A stretch of 64,000 nucleotides of DNA from Megachile rotundata (Eukaryota > Arthropoda > Insecta > Hymenoptera > Megachilidae), in NCBI RefSeq assembly GCF_050947335.1, contig NC_134983.1:6944001-7008000 (forward strand). The letters run 5' to 3'. Both the position numbers and the translations under genes were made by a program. The notes beneath the pieces were generated by a model. That model made no database searches, was not told the origin of the DNA, and saw nothing but the letters and a program-made list of their open reading frames with translations. Positions within the stretch are counted from its first letter, which is position 1. Each line of letters starts with the position of its first letter. Shown here in pieces: positions 24,170 through 36,830 of the stretch.

Positions 24170-24975
24170 ACGACCGAAAAATTTGGGGTTCTAGATATTT
24201 GGTGACGTTGGAATTTCAAGTTAGAAACGTTTTGAGACGTTGTGATTTGGAGATGTGAAGATTTACAAGTCTGCGAATTTGGAAATCTGTGAATTTTGGA
24301 GATTTGAAAATTTGGAGATGTAGAAAATATTGGAGATACAGTACAGAAATTTATTTTGGGACGCCAGAATTTTTGGGGATCTAGAAGTTTAGGAATCTAC
24401 AAATTTGGGGATCTAAAGATTTCAGGACTAAGAAATTTGGGGACATTGAGATTTAGGGATTTGAGGATTAGGAGATGTAACGTTAGAAGCATTTATAATT
24501 TTGGGGGACCAAAATTTGTGGGGATCTAGAAGTTCACAATTCTACAGATTTGAGGATCTAGTGATCTGGAGACCTTGAGATTCGAGCATTTGAAGACTTG
24601 GGGCTGTAACTATAGAAACATTTATAAATTTGGAGTTCCAGAATTTTCAGGAACTTAAAAATTTAAGAATCTACAGATTTGAAGACCTAGAAATTTAGAA
24701 ATTTAAAAATTTCAGGACCTAGAATGTATGAGGTTCTACAAATATGTAGACCTTCGGATTTAAAGATGAAACAATGTGTGAGCCTCGAAATTTGATAAAT
24801 CTAAAATTTTGAGATCTAGGAATTTAAAGATCTTTGGTGATTCAGAAATTAACGAATAGAGATATTCGCAAATTTGGGTAGTTAAGAAAATTTCAAAAGT
24901 ACAAAAATTGAAAAATTTACAAATACAAAAACTTGAAAATTTAGGAGCCAAAAGTACTAAAACTTGGAGATTTAA
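24170..24975. repeat. Degenerate octamer-period array
   Basis: GATTTGGAGATGTGAAGATTT-like steps of 8-9 bp run through this stretch (ATTTGGGGATCTAGAAGTTT and similar). The period is the same as in the clean arrays but the copies are old and diverged. Confidence 0.65.
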
Positions 24976-25849
24976 AAATTCCCTTTACAAGTGTATTCTT
25001 CTAAAGGAAGCTTAGTTTGTCCTCGAGTATACACTACATTATAAACATAACTGTACTTATTTCCAGAAAGAAGACTAAGCAAGGGTAAAACGTAAAAGAC
25101 AGGAAAATATTAACCAAAACATCGTAAACATGTCAGACAACAAGATAATCAAAGGTAAACTAATTACCAAAATTACACATAATAACTCTATCAGTGGAAC
25201 CCACACTTTTAACTAGTAGTGTATTTCCACAGTCCATAAAATATAGGAAACAAGTGATAGCAACGTCGTCCTACATACGATTGTTTTCACACTTCTATCA
25301 CTAATCAGAATAAAAATTCACTTGCCAGCAAAAATGATTTCCTACATTATAAAATATTCAACAAGATAACGTTACATAGAAAAATTAACGAAGTTTATAA
25401 AACAAGCGTTATCGAAGTTCATTAAGAGGTTTAAAAAATCATTAAAACTTGTATCTCGTCGAAAGAATTCAAAAAAACAATGACACACGTTAAATGCACG
25501 TCCCTAATCACACGCGTGTCCGATAAATCTGACGCAATCAGTATTCAAAATTATATCGAAACATCCACTAACTTGATACTTACATCTCTCAAAATTTTAA
25601 GCGATTCTTCTCAGACGAATATCCGAACTTTTGTAACACCGTAAACTCGTCGATCGTCTGAGATATTCGTAAAGTCTGAAGAGATATTCGTAAACTTAAT
25701 AACTTAAATTCCGATAACGAAGAATGACAGATATTCTTCACAGACAGAAAATTGTTGAATAATTAAAATCGTTTCGTGATAAGCAGCGAGTAACGATAGA
25801 GCACAAGTTGCGCGTGGCGAAGATAAATATACGTTAGACGTCAGTGACA

Positions 25850-26011
25850 ATGAGAACGATGCACCAGAAGAAAACTAATCCCTGCCGGCTCGTTCAGAAG
25901 CTGAATGAAGACTGTCCATCCGAAAGCGAGCAGTTTCTTGCAACAGCCAACTTCCCCTCCGAAGATCGCTCTTACGGCTTACGTAAACGCGGGAAACTTT
26001 TCTTTGTATAA
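25850..26011 (+). CDS. Possible small ORF, 53 aa (unsupported)
   Basis: ATG at 25850 opens a 53-codon frame ending TAA at 26009-26011. It lies in a locally GC-rich patch (about 50% GC against about 25% around it). The predicted peptide is hydrophilic, starts MRTMHQKKTNPC and ends with a basic LRKRGK segment and FFV. There is no signal peptide or known domain. It could be a small gene, a first exon, or simply a regulatory GC island with a chance frame. Confidence 0.2.
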   Translation: MRTMHQKKTNPCRLVQKLNEDCPSESEQFLATANFPSEDRSYGLRKRGKLFFV

Positions 26012-26329
26012 GTATGCCTGTGAAATTAACAAGTTCAATCATTCATCGTATTGATTTTCAATGTATCGTATTATTGTTATAGTAAGAACGAAGTAATGTA
26101 TGATAATTTGTTATGCGTTTAGGTATCTTTGAGGTAAAATCTGATTGTGGACAATTTCATATGTGGGAGCTGGGTGTGGTTGGGAATTTTAATGATATTT
26201 TTATTTTGAAGGTTTTTGAGTGAATTCCTATAATTTTAAGGCTCAGGATTGTTATCGAATTTGATATTTTATTTTCAAGTTTTTGAACTTTTGTATTTTT
26301 ATAGGAACGGATTTCTAAGAGTTGACAAT

Positions 26330-27490
26330 TCTTAAATTTGAAGAATGTAAGTTTCTAAATTATCAAGGTTCTGTTTCTTGGCAGTCAAAGGTTTCTGAAC
26401 TATAAAATTATACAATTGGCAAATTAATAATTTAGTAAATTATCAAATTACTAAGTTTAAAAATTGAGAATCAATTTTCCAATTTCTGGAGAATTAAATT
26501 TCCACGTTTCTCGATGCTTAAAGTTGTGAATTTCCAAATTACTAAATTATAAGTTGGTAAATTCCTAAATTCCTAAAATCCTAATTTAGCGAGTTATCTA
26601 ATTCTCAAACTCCCAAATTTCTAAAATCCTGAATTCCCAAATTAGCAAACTACAGAATTCTGAAATCCACAACTTCCTAAATTCCAAATTTCGTACATCC
26701 CTAATTTTCCAAATCCCTAATTTCTCAAATCTCTAATTTCCTAAAGCGCAAATTTCACAGGTCTCCAATTTCTCAAATCCCCAATTTCGAAAATTTCCAA
26801 TTTCCCAAGTCCTCAATTAACCAAATCCCCAATTTCTCAAATCCCCAATTTCCCAAATTTCCAATTTTCCTATTCCTTATTTTCTAAAACCCCAAATTCT
26901 CAAATCTCCAATTTCCCAAAATCCCCAATTTCTCAAATCCCCAATTTCCCAAGTCCCCAATTTCCCAAATCCCTAATTTCTCAAATTCCAAAATTCCCAA
27001 ATTTCCAATTTTCATGTCCCTTATTTTCTAAAACCCCAAATTCTCAAATCTCCAATTTCCCAAAATCCCCAATTTCTCAAATCCCCAATTTCCCAAGTCC
27101 CCAATTTCCCAAATCCCTAATTTCTCAAATTCCAAAATTCCCAAATTTCCAATTTTCATGTCCCTTATTTTCTAAAACCCCAAATTCTCAAATCTCCAAT
27201 TTCCCAAAATCCCCAATTTCTCAAGTCCCCAATTTCCAAAATCTCCAATTTTTCAAATCCTCAATTTCCCAAATCCCTAATTTCCCAAGTCCCCAATTTT
27301 CCAAGTCTCCAATTTCCCAAATTCCCAAAACCCTACTGTCCCAAATTTCCAAATTTCCAAATCCCCAAATCCCCAATTTCCTAATTCCCCTATTTCCCAA
27401 AACCCCAAATTCTCAAATCCCCAAATCCTCAAATCTTAATTTCCCAAAATCTCCAAATCCTCAAGTCCCCAAATCTCCACCAATTTTCAA
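26330..27490. repeat. Octamer-period array, CCCCAATTTCCCAAAT type
   Basis: The + strand is C-rich with 8-bp steps alternating CCCCAATT and TCCCAAAT. A block of about 134 bp (TTTCCTATTCC/TTTTCATGTCCC..AATTTCCAATTTTC) recurs near 26870, 27010 and 27155, showing segmental duplication within the array. Confidence 0.85.
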
Positions 27491-29310
27491 ATTCTCCAAA
27501 TCTACACCACATAGAAAAAAATTGAGAATCAATAGATTTAATTTAAATCAACTAAAAACATTTCATCAATAGCATAAAAACATCATTTCGTCTTGCATCA
27601 ATGAATTTTTAATTGACTCCCTTTGTTATCGCTCAGGAATTACAGTCGATAGTGGTATAATTTGGATGATAAGATACAATAATTAACATTAAGCTAAATA
27701 TTTAACGAGAATATAATGACAGTTGATAACACGTGTTTCTGTGATGTTTTGATTTCACTTTGAGAGTGACGAAATTTCACTTTTACGAGGAAAAGCGTCG
27801 CGGATTGAACTTTCGTATTCACGCTATACATTTCTTAATCTGAATTTGTTTGTAAACGTAATAACTGTTTATTGCTTACAATTTATAAGGTGTAACGCAG
27901 ATATTTTTTACGTGAGGATAAAATATATTCTTAATTTATTGATAGCATGTGAAGCTGTACGATACCGATGTCTGATGAAATCACAGAATGCTGTGAAGTC
28001 AGTGGCCAGCTCGAGAGTAAAAGCAAAAATACACATTTGATCTACACGGGCGGCTCGAATGATGAAAATTCAGTATCTTGAAATAATCAAGGTGTAATTT
28101 GAGCGCGCAATTTTATGCAGATGCATTTTTTCGTGGAAAAAAATTTATTGCATATTCTATGTTTTTCTTATATGTAGCTTGTTGTGCTTTTATGGTTCTG
28201 CATTCTTTTTTGTTACATGTAGTGACAGTTTCAAGTGTACAATATAGAGTTTTCATTTAAGAATATAAATTAGTAGTTTGAAAAGATATTAAACTATGAA
28301 TATAATGTAGTGAAATGTAGTAGTAAAGGTAGTTTAGGAAGATAGTAAACTGGTGATATAAATTAGTAGTTTGAAAAGTTACTTTTTAGTACGAAGATAA
28401 TCGAAAATGGTGAAATTGCGTACATGATATACATGATCTACTGCAACGTATAACTGATGTGGAATATATGTAGGGTTCGTGTAGTGTGTATGAAAGTTGT
28501 ATATAAAATTTAAATGCTTTAATATCCAAACTTATACTTTATTATAAAATACTGAAAAGACCCTGCTTGATGTACGGAATCAGTGGCTGATTAATAAGTG
28601 TAAATAAAACAAATTGAAATTAGTTATTGAATAAATATATGTATAAAAAAGAAATTTCATTATACAGAGTAAATAAGAATCTTTTTGATAGCAGGGTAAG
28701 ATATTGTAAAAAAAATTGTAACACTCATATGAAGCAATTGAGTAGATATTAAAATGAAATATTATATCAAAACAAAGAGTACGAAGTTTATTAAGATATG
28801 ATATTGATTCATTCATGAATTATAGCACGTACTGAATGCAAAATGAAATCAATCCACACTGTCTTTTACAGAATTGTATATTGTTTATTTATACGAAGAC
28901 ACCGACAGAATTTAGTTATTAATTATTATTAAATTTTTTATATGCTACAGCGGGTTATATCTCATCTTTTTATTGAACTTGATGTCTGAAATTTTTAGTT
29001 AAAAATTAAACTTACGTTTTGTGTAATTACAAGCTCTTTAAATTTTCTTTTATATCATGTTGATATTTACCGATTAACCTTATACGTTCAGTATTTATTA
29101 ACAATATATTTATTGTTAGTTTCCAGATAAAATTCGACGTAAAGGAAGGAGAAAAAGACGAAGAACAAATATTATGACTTTTATCAAATCATCTTATCGA
29201 TACTTAAATATTACCATACGCCATTATCTGCCCCTGCACGTTCCATAATATTGACAAAAGGCAATACTAAAATATTTATATAAATATTTATTAATGCTGA
29301 AATATATATT

Positions 29311-29800
29311 GATCGTCTGAGATCCTTTTTACCATACAAATTTAAAATATTTGTATTATAAAAATATAATAAATGTAATATATAATGTGCACATTCCTCG
29401 ATACAGGGAAATTCAATATCTAATATCTAATAACAGATCTAAATTTAATATTTAATATCCAATATTAAAATATATGTATATTGATCGTCTGAGATCTCCT
29501 TTGCCATACAAATTTAAAATATTTGTATTATAAAAATATAATAAATGTAATATATAATGTGCACATTCCTCGATACAGGAAAACTCAATATCTAATATCT
29601 AATAACAGATCTTTTAATATTTAATATCCAATATTAAAATATATTTATATTGATCGTCTGAGATCTCCTTTGCCATACAAATTTAAAATATTTGTATTAT
29701 AAAAATATAATAAATATAATATTTATCCACACAGAAAAGTTTAATAGCTAATGTCTAATAACAGATCTAAATTCAATATTTAATATCCTATTTAAGTGAA
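29311..29800. repeat. Tandem repeat, about 171 bp x 2.8
   Basis: Copies start with GATCGTCTGAGATC at 29311, 29483 and 29652. Each continues through CATACAAATTTAAAATATTTG, an AT-rich middle, CACATTCCTCGATACAGG and AATATCTAATATCTAATAACAG. The last copy is diverged after about 60 bp. No coding potential. Confidence 0.85.
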
Positions 29801-30549
29801 TTAACCTATAAATATTTTGTAATAATTCTTATCGCTTGTCTCATATTTTATCTTTCCGTCAGCCTGCGAATAAGCAATTAATAATAAAACGAGTAGCTTC
29901 AGAAAAATTGGTAAAATGATTACACGTATGATCATGTTAGAAAGAGAATGTCTTATATGCAGAATGCTGCGAAGAAAATTGTAAGTTTCACCATGAACGT
30001 TGCGACAGAAGAAAATTACACCCCGTGTTAGATTTTTTTAAGTGTCACTAGTTTGGTGATCAATAACGACAATTATATAACCAAGTAAAAGTGAACATTG
30101 ATGTTACTTAATTCTTGCAACTATCTTGTTCAAACAGGAATTTCAATTTTTTCAATATAAAAAATTACTTTTCACTTTTTCTTTAGTCCTTGTTTTTTAA
30201 ATAAAACTTTAAAAGAAGGACGTCGCATGATTTGCATTAATGAGATTAAGGAAATTAACGCATTAATTTGAATAAATTATCAGACTCAGCTTACTTTTGT
30301 CAAGATTGTAGATTTTTTATCAAGCAATAATTGTGAAAATTGTAATTCAACACAAAGTGCAACATTAAAATTATACAATATATTCGTATATGTATATGAA
30401 GGAATTTCAATTTAGATAACTATGTTTTTTCGTAAAATAAGGCATTATTCTGCTTTACTGATGACCTCAAATTGTTTTAGAGGCACGATAAATTGATAAA
30501 AATGAATTTGTAATGAGCTGGAAACTTTGTATTCGAAAATTTAAAAAGT

Positions 30550-33500
30550 TACATGGTCCTCAGAATACCTAACCATCTAATGGTGAAGGAACTAATAAGA
30601 TTTTTAGGGCGAAACTTCAGAAAATCGCAAATAATCTCTTTTTTGCAAAAGAAGATATCTGTGAGAATGGTTTCTGGCGACTGGAAAAAATTTTTTGCCA
30701 TTCTTATATCATTCCCTATATCATCCACGAGATACAGTAGAAGTGTGTGAACTGTTCTGAACACATAATTCGCATCTTCGGATCTACCGAATATATTGCC
30801 AATAGCATAAAATCAATACTAATAAATACATAACAATTATATTATAATCAGAAAAATCAACATTAATTGAATTTTTACAAAACTACAGGAATTGTCTTCC
30901 TTTATTTTATAATCAATTAATAGCTTCATAAAAATAACTAATTTTATTGAAATTGATTCTGAATTTAATTTACACATATATTCTTGAAGGTTTAATTACA
31001 GAATAAATATTGAACAATTTTGTCTTTTAAACAAAATTATTGGAACGATCCGTGCTATGCACAGGGAATTAATCAGTAAACCTTGACCGAAAAAAGTCAA
31101 AAAAGTCAAATGGACCACTCTTAATGACGTAATTAGAATTTAAATTAGAGTTTTGACTTGTTTAAAAACAAGTGGCGCCATCTGCCCGGCGAACAGCGTG
31201 AACTACACTCGGCGGGATCACGGTTTTCGTTAGTTCGCGTATTCTACCGCCAGATGACGCTACATGCACCGTTCACATAGGAATAGTCTTCCTAAATTAA
31301 TTAAAAACTTTGCAAAATAATTAATTTTATTGGACTTGATTCTGAATTTGATTTTAACACGTGTTCTTGAATTGAGGTTTGATTAAAGAATGAACAGTGA
31401 ACGATTTTGATTTTAAAATAAAATCTTGCCACGGAGGAATAAGCACCGAAAAAACTGATCCTCATAGACTTCAATGTAAAAATTGAATTTGCTCGCGCTT
31501 GGAATTTTCGTTATTGGAAATATTGCAAAACACCCACCGTTAGATATTTAACACATACATTGTAAAAACACTATTTCCGGATAAATACAGAGTTTTATAC
31601 ATATATCTTCGTTCAAAAAATATTCTTCGACATATCAAGACCAACTTGAGCCGTCCAGGTTAAGGGGTGAAAAAATTTCACTCTGGGCTCAAATACACTC
31701 CTGGAAATTAACGGTCAATTTTGAACTTTGACCTCATGCGCGGTAGCAAACCGTTACAAATAGTGCAATTTTTTTTTTTTACTAAAATACACTTCAGATC
31801 CAAAACGGTCTTATATGTGTTGTCCTTATTAAATACAAAATATAAAATTCTATTACAGAACATGAACAGACAGAGTATGAAAAGATATAAAACTACAGAG
31901 TATTGCATATACAAATAGTGCAATTTATAGACTAAAAAATTGGCGTCCATATAGCGGCGAAACGGGTGAAGTAAATCTAAAAAATGAGGGTCCGAACACA
32001 CATATAAGGAAAATAAAAAAATGAATATTTCGGCACTCTGACGACGTAGTATGGTTCCTGAGGCATTTAGAAACAAATTTCCATTAGGGTTTGATGCGTT
32101 TTGATGCCTAAAAAAGCCAGAAAATCAATTTTTGTCGAATTCGGTCCAAAACGGTACAGGTGGCGCCATCTAGCGGCGAGCGGCGGAATTACGAAATACT
32201 AAAATTTCGATTTTCTCCGAAATTAGGCAATTTTACGTATTTCTGAGAGTCAGAAAGTGTTCTGCGACCTCCCTAGAGCCTATATACTTTCACAAGAACC
32301 TCCTAAAAGCGCTAGAAAAGAAAATAGAAAAATAGTCCAAAACATGGACTAAAAAATTGGCGTCCATCTAGCGGTGAAAGTTGCAACTACAAAAATATGA
32401 AAATGCGATTTTCTCGAAAATGAGCAAACTTTGAGTACTTCTGAGACTCAGAAAGTGTTATGTGATCGCATTAGAAGCAAAATAATGCAATAAAAGCTTC
32501 CTAAAGGCTTTAATAAAGAAAATAAAAAAAATTTCATTTTATGGAGAAAATTTGTGGCGCCATCTAGCGGCGAAACTGCGAACTAAACTGAAAAACCGTA
32601 TGTCCGAATAAGCAGTAAAGGGGTCAAATATAAATTGATTTTCTGTGCTTAATAGGCAAAAAAATGAATAACTTCTTCAACAAAAATTGCTTTAAAATGT
32701 ATAAAGCAGCATACTACATCGTCGAAGCTGCGAAATATTACTTTTTATATTTTTCCTTAACGCGTAAACGGGCATATGTTTTTTCAGTTTAGTTCGCAGT
32801 TTCGCCGCTAGATGGCGCCACAAATTTTCTCCATAAAATGACATTTTCTTTATTTTCTTTATTAAAGCCTTTAGGTAGCTTTTATTGCATTATTTTGCTT
32901 CTAATGCGATCACATAACACTTTCTGAGTCTGAGAAGTACTCAAAGTTTGCTCATTTTCTAGAAAATCGCATTTTTATATTTTTGTAGTTCCAACTTTCA
33001 CCGCTAGATGGACGCCAATTTTTTAGTCCATGTTTTGGATTATTTTTCTATTTTCTTTTCTAGCGCTTTTAGGAGGTTCTTGTGACAGTATATAGGTTCT
33101 AGGGAGGTCACAGAACACTTTCTGACCCTCAGAAATACGTAAAATTGCCTAATTTCGGAGAAAATCGAAATTTTATTATTTCGTAGTTCCGCCGCTCGCC
33201 GCTAGATGACGCCACTTGTACCGTTTTGGACCGAATTCAACAAAAATTGATTTTCTGGCTTTATTAGGCATCAAAACGCATCAAACCCTAATGGAAATTT
33301 GTTTCTAAATGCCTCAGGAACCATACTACGTCGTCAAAGTGCCGAAATATTGCACTTTGCATGCGCAGTAGAATTGACATAGACAGCTTATGTACGTATC
33401 GGAATGCTGACACAAAATAATTAATTACTCATTACCCGAACATTATTTATGAACTTTTATAATCGAACCATGTAAATAATGCATTGCTGACCATTCTTCA

Positions 33501-35250
33501 ATCATAAAAGTGCACAAAATATATCCACGAAACGTGTAATGAATTATTCAAAATGACGTCGTGTATACCGTTTGTCACCGTGGCTGGCCTTAGGTTATTA
33601 GTTAATAACTAATAAATTTCATTAAAAATCGAACAAATATGATACGAGAAAGTAGCTGAGGGATCACTGAACATTCTTTAATCATAAAAGTTCATAGACT
33701 GTGCTCAGAAAGTGAGTAATTAACGATTTTGCATACTCATTATCGTGTATATTCCTCCTGCGTGTCGCCCGCGCATGCCACGAAGAAATAATCACCGAAA
33801 AACCATATCCTCGTAGGCTTTAATGCAAACTTGAATTTGCTCGCGCTTATGTACTTGACTTTTAAACTTTTTGTCCACGTTTTTCTCTTGCACCACTCAA
33901 CCAATTTATAAATCCCGTCATTACGATCCCCCGAAATTGCCCCAAATTTTAGAAAATAAAAAATAAAAAATAAAAAACAAAATATTGAGAATTTGGACCA
34001 GGAGAACATGCATTTTCATAACGTCATTTCAAGAATTCCCGAAGCAAAATTTTTGAAATTCCACCGACCAATTTTGAAAATTTGTATCAGGAGAACGTAA
34101 GTTGTAAGTAGGTATCCTATGTGCCATTTCTTGGAATTTTGCTGACGTCATTTCCAAGAATTCTCATGTTCTCTTGATACAAATTCTCAAAACTCTCTTT
34201 CGGATATGTAAATTTGTAGTCTGTTGGGTCGGTTAGATAACAATAAATACACAATGATTGTTGATAATTTTTCTTTATTTTCACCACTTTTCATACAGTG
34301 CCTAACTGAATTAAACTTATTGTTTAATCATTTAATTATTAACTTGTGGAACGCCTGTGCTGTGCACGGGGAATTAATCATTTAATCTTGACCTCCTGCG
34401 CAGTCCTAAACCGTAAAAGATAGACATGCACAGTAAATTTTTTACAAAGAGGTTTAACTCAGAAAAGTCTAATGGACCACTCTTAATGATGACGTAATTA
34501 GTTTTTAAATTGGAGCAATTTTTATTGTTCGAAAATTTGTTGCCCAGGATCCGCGGTTATCTCATGAAAACCTTGACACCCTGCGCAGTCCTAAACCGTA
34601 AGAGATAGATATGCGTAGTAAATTTTTACAGAATAATCAAAGAAAAAGCAGCTGTAGCACTCTCAATGATAGCGTAATTAGTTTTTATATGTGTATCCCT
34701 TAAAAAGTGTCCCTTAGTAACGATTTTACTGTACTATAATTGTAAAAGTACACATATAATATGTTTCTGCCTTGTTTTCGAGCATGCGTACAACGTGTCA
34801 ACGAAACTCACGGATATGTTTCTGCGTTATAATATGATGATGATTGAAAACGATCAAACTACGATTGCTTTACACATTGATCATTTGTTCAAATTTGCAA
34901 ACAGAACTTTTCTTGACCGACGGCTCTGATAACAGTACTCTTCTTTACCGATGAATCTGATGGTCATCACAGGACCTCAAAATGCTCAGCCATCTAGCTG
35001 TGAAAAGATGAAACTAATGAAATCATATTTGAAATTCGATACATTATAAGATATTGATATTTTGGACTTATTACACAGTAGAATGACCACTTCGGAAAAT
35101 GTAGCAAAACTTCGGAAAACCGTCTTGGTCCGATTCTAACAAAATTTTACAAATAAACTTCTTTTCGCAATAAGAAACATTTGTGAATCGGTTTTTGGCG
35201 ACTTGAATATGTTACCATCTGCTTATCATTTCTCACTTCTGAAACTCGAA
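30550..35250. repeat. Cluster of dispersed repeat modules around a long palindrome
   Basis: Three kinds of module recur in the same orientation on both sides of the palindrome. Module A begins TGGAACG..TGCACRGGGAATTAATCA (31041 and 34347; a related CCTGCGCAGTCCTAAACCG segment at 34398 recurs at 34571). Module B contains TTGAATTTGCTCGCGCTT (about 31439-31500 and 33787-33847). Module C contains TTTTTGGCGACTTGAA or its variant (about 30560-30690 and 34975-35215). No transposase or reverse transcriptase frame was found. Confidence 0.7.
32024..33351. repeat. Near-perfect 1.3-kb palindrome (foldback/MITE-like), CTCF-like motifs
   Basis: The left arm at about 32024-32611 and the right arm at about 32769-33351 are reverse complements with few mismatches, separated by about 157 bp. 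Matched landmarks include AATATTTCGGCAC (32024) with GCCGAAATATT (33341), and GCGAACTAAACTGAAAAA (32578) with TTTTTTCAGTTTAGTTCGC (about 32780). GGCGCCATCTAGCGG or a one-base variant occurs on the left arm at 32161, 32359 and 32555 and in inverse on the right arm at 32805, 33001 and 33199. No open frame of note lies in the arms. Confidence 0.85.
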
Positions 35251-36830
35251 TGCTCTATAAAATATTGTACTTATGAAATAAAATATAAATTTGCAAATTA
35301 TATTTTATTAGTTATCAATGTTATGCTTGTTGATTAGATATAACGCCTACCATTTCGTGGATATACTGATAGAGACCCGTTCTTTTGGCAACCATTTTTC
35401 TCATGAAAACCAGATTTGCTCTCGAGTACATTTCTATTTTGTTCCGGTTTGTGTATGGTTATGAAAATGTATAGGGTTATCTCACTCGTGGTTAAAAATC
35501 TGTCTAGGTTGTCGACCTGCATGAATCTCCTTTCACGTGCAGCAAAGTATACCTGGCGAGCAGAAAGTTTAAGAACTTATAATCCTTATTGATCGCTATA
35601 TATTTCACTCATTAATTGAAACATTTATTTATATTGCTGAAAAAATATAATAGATACACTAACTTCTGTTGGTCTCGAATTTCTACTGTGGATAATGACG
35701 AAGAGATCTCATGATAACTAGCTACCGAATGAATTACTCCTTCACGAACCGCTCACTAACAACCCGCTTTCTAATATATTTCTGTACACAATCAGATGCA
35801 TTACAAAACATCTTGTGTTGAATGTCGAAACATTTAATTATTCTTAAATTGCTAGGTTTTCCAAAGTTCTCGAATTATTCAATTTCAAAATTTCCAAAGA
35901 TCCAAATTTGAAAATTCGCCAACCAAGAATGAACGGCTGATAAAACTTTTTCTTTTGCATTACTATTTTTATCAAGGAAATCTGCCGCTTACTCAGTTGA
36001 TCAATTGTAAAATAATCGATCACGATTTTTTATTTTTTGTTTATTCCCACCGTGTATTTAACCACGAAGCAGAAGCAAACTGTAGAATGGCATCTGCCTC
36101 GTGGTGAAGAATCTCCCTAGCCTATCGAGTTGTGTGGATTGAGGTTACTTTTTCGTAGAATGAAGTAGAAATCGAAGCCATAACGGTTCAGTAATTGGAC
36201 ATATCCGTTTATCTAGGAACTTTTCGCAACAGTGATATATATATGTTGTATGTATACAGAAAGAAAACTATTTATGTGATCCGTTTATGAATCTGCTGGT
36301 AGTACGGACCACGAAGAAATAGTGACTGATTTTGTATTAACCGCATGGTGTATAGTTTAAAATTGTATATATCACTCAAGTATGATATTTCTTGCACAGT
36401 ATATCAAGAAGCCGTTTATTTTGAATACAATGTAAATGAACATTTTAGGGTAACATGCTTGCCGACAAGTGTAAGTCGTTATAATATCGTTATATCTGTT
36501 ATAATTTTACGGGGAAAAAATTCATTTTAGGTTACTAAACTGCACAAAATCAATGTACGTGTTGCTTTTAATTCAAATTAAATGCATGGACATTAATATA
36601 GTTTGCTTACTACATAAATTTCTTGTATAACCCAGAAACGAATATGAGTTACCGACGTTTTTTCGAATAATAAAAATTCGGTGTCCTTTATAGTATAACT
36701 TACTTCCACTGATGCGAATAATATTTCATTCTTTTGATCTATTTTATTATACAATAGATTAAAAATGATTTGCAGTGCATATGTGTTTTTAAAATAATTG
36801 TATCTTTACTTTATAGAAATCTACCACAAT

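Larger units (their letters stand above)
21220..36780. other. 15.5-kb gene-poor, repeat-rich intergenic block
   Basis: No multi-exon gene could be built here on either strand. The block contains a TTAA element (23477-24124), octamer arrays (24170-24975, 26330-27490), a possible 53-codon ORF (25850-26011), a 171-bp tandem repeat (29311-29800) and the palindrome/repeat cluster (30.5-35.3 kb). The GC-richer DNA at about 36060-36240 is a plausible promoter/5' UTR exon for the J-domain gene downstream. Confidence 0.6.

Noticed and set aside
30549..30764. Overlapping open frames on both strands
   Set aside because: They lie in repeat module C, which recurs at 34975-35215 without keeping the frame.
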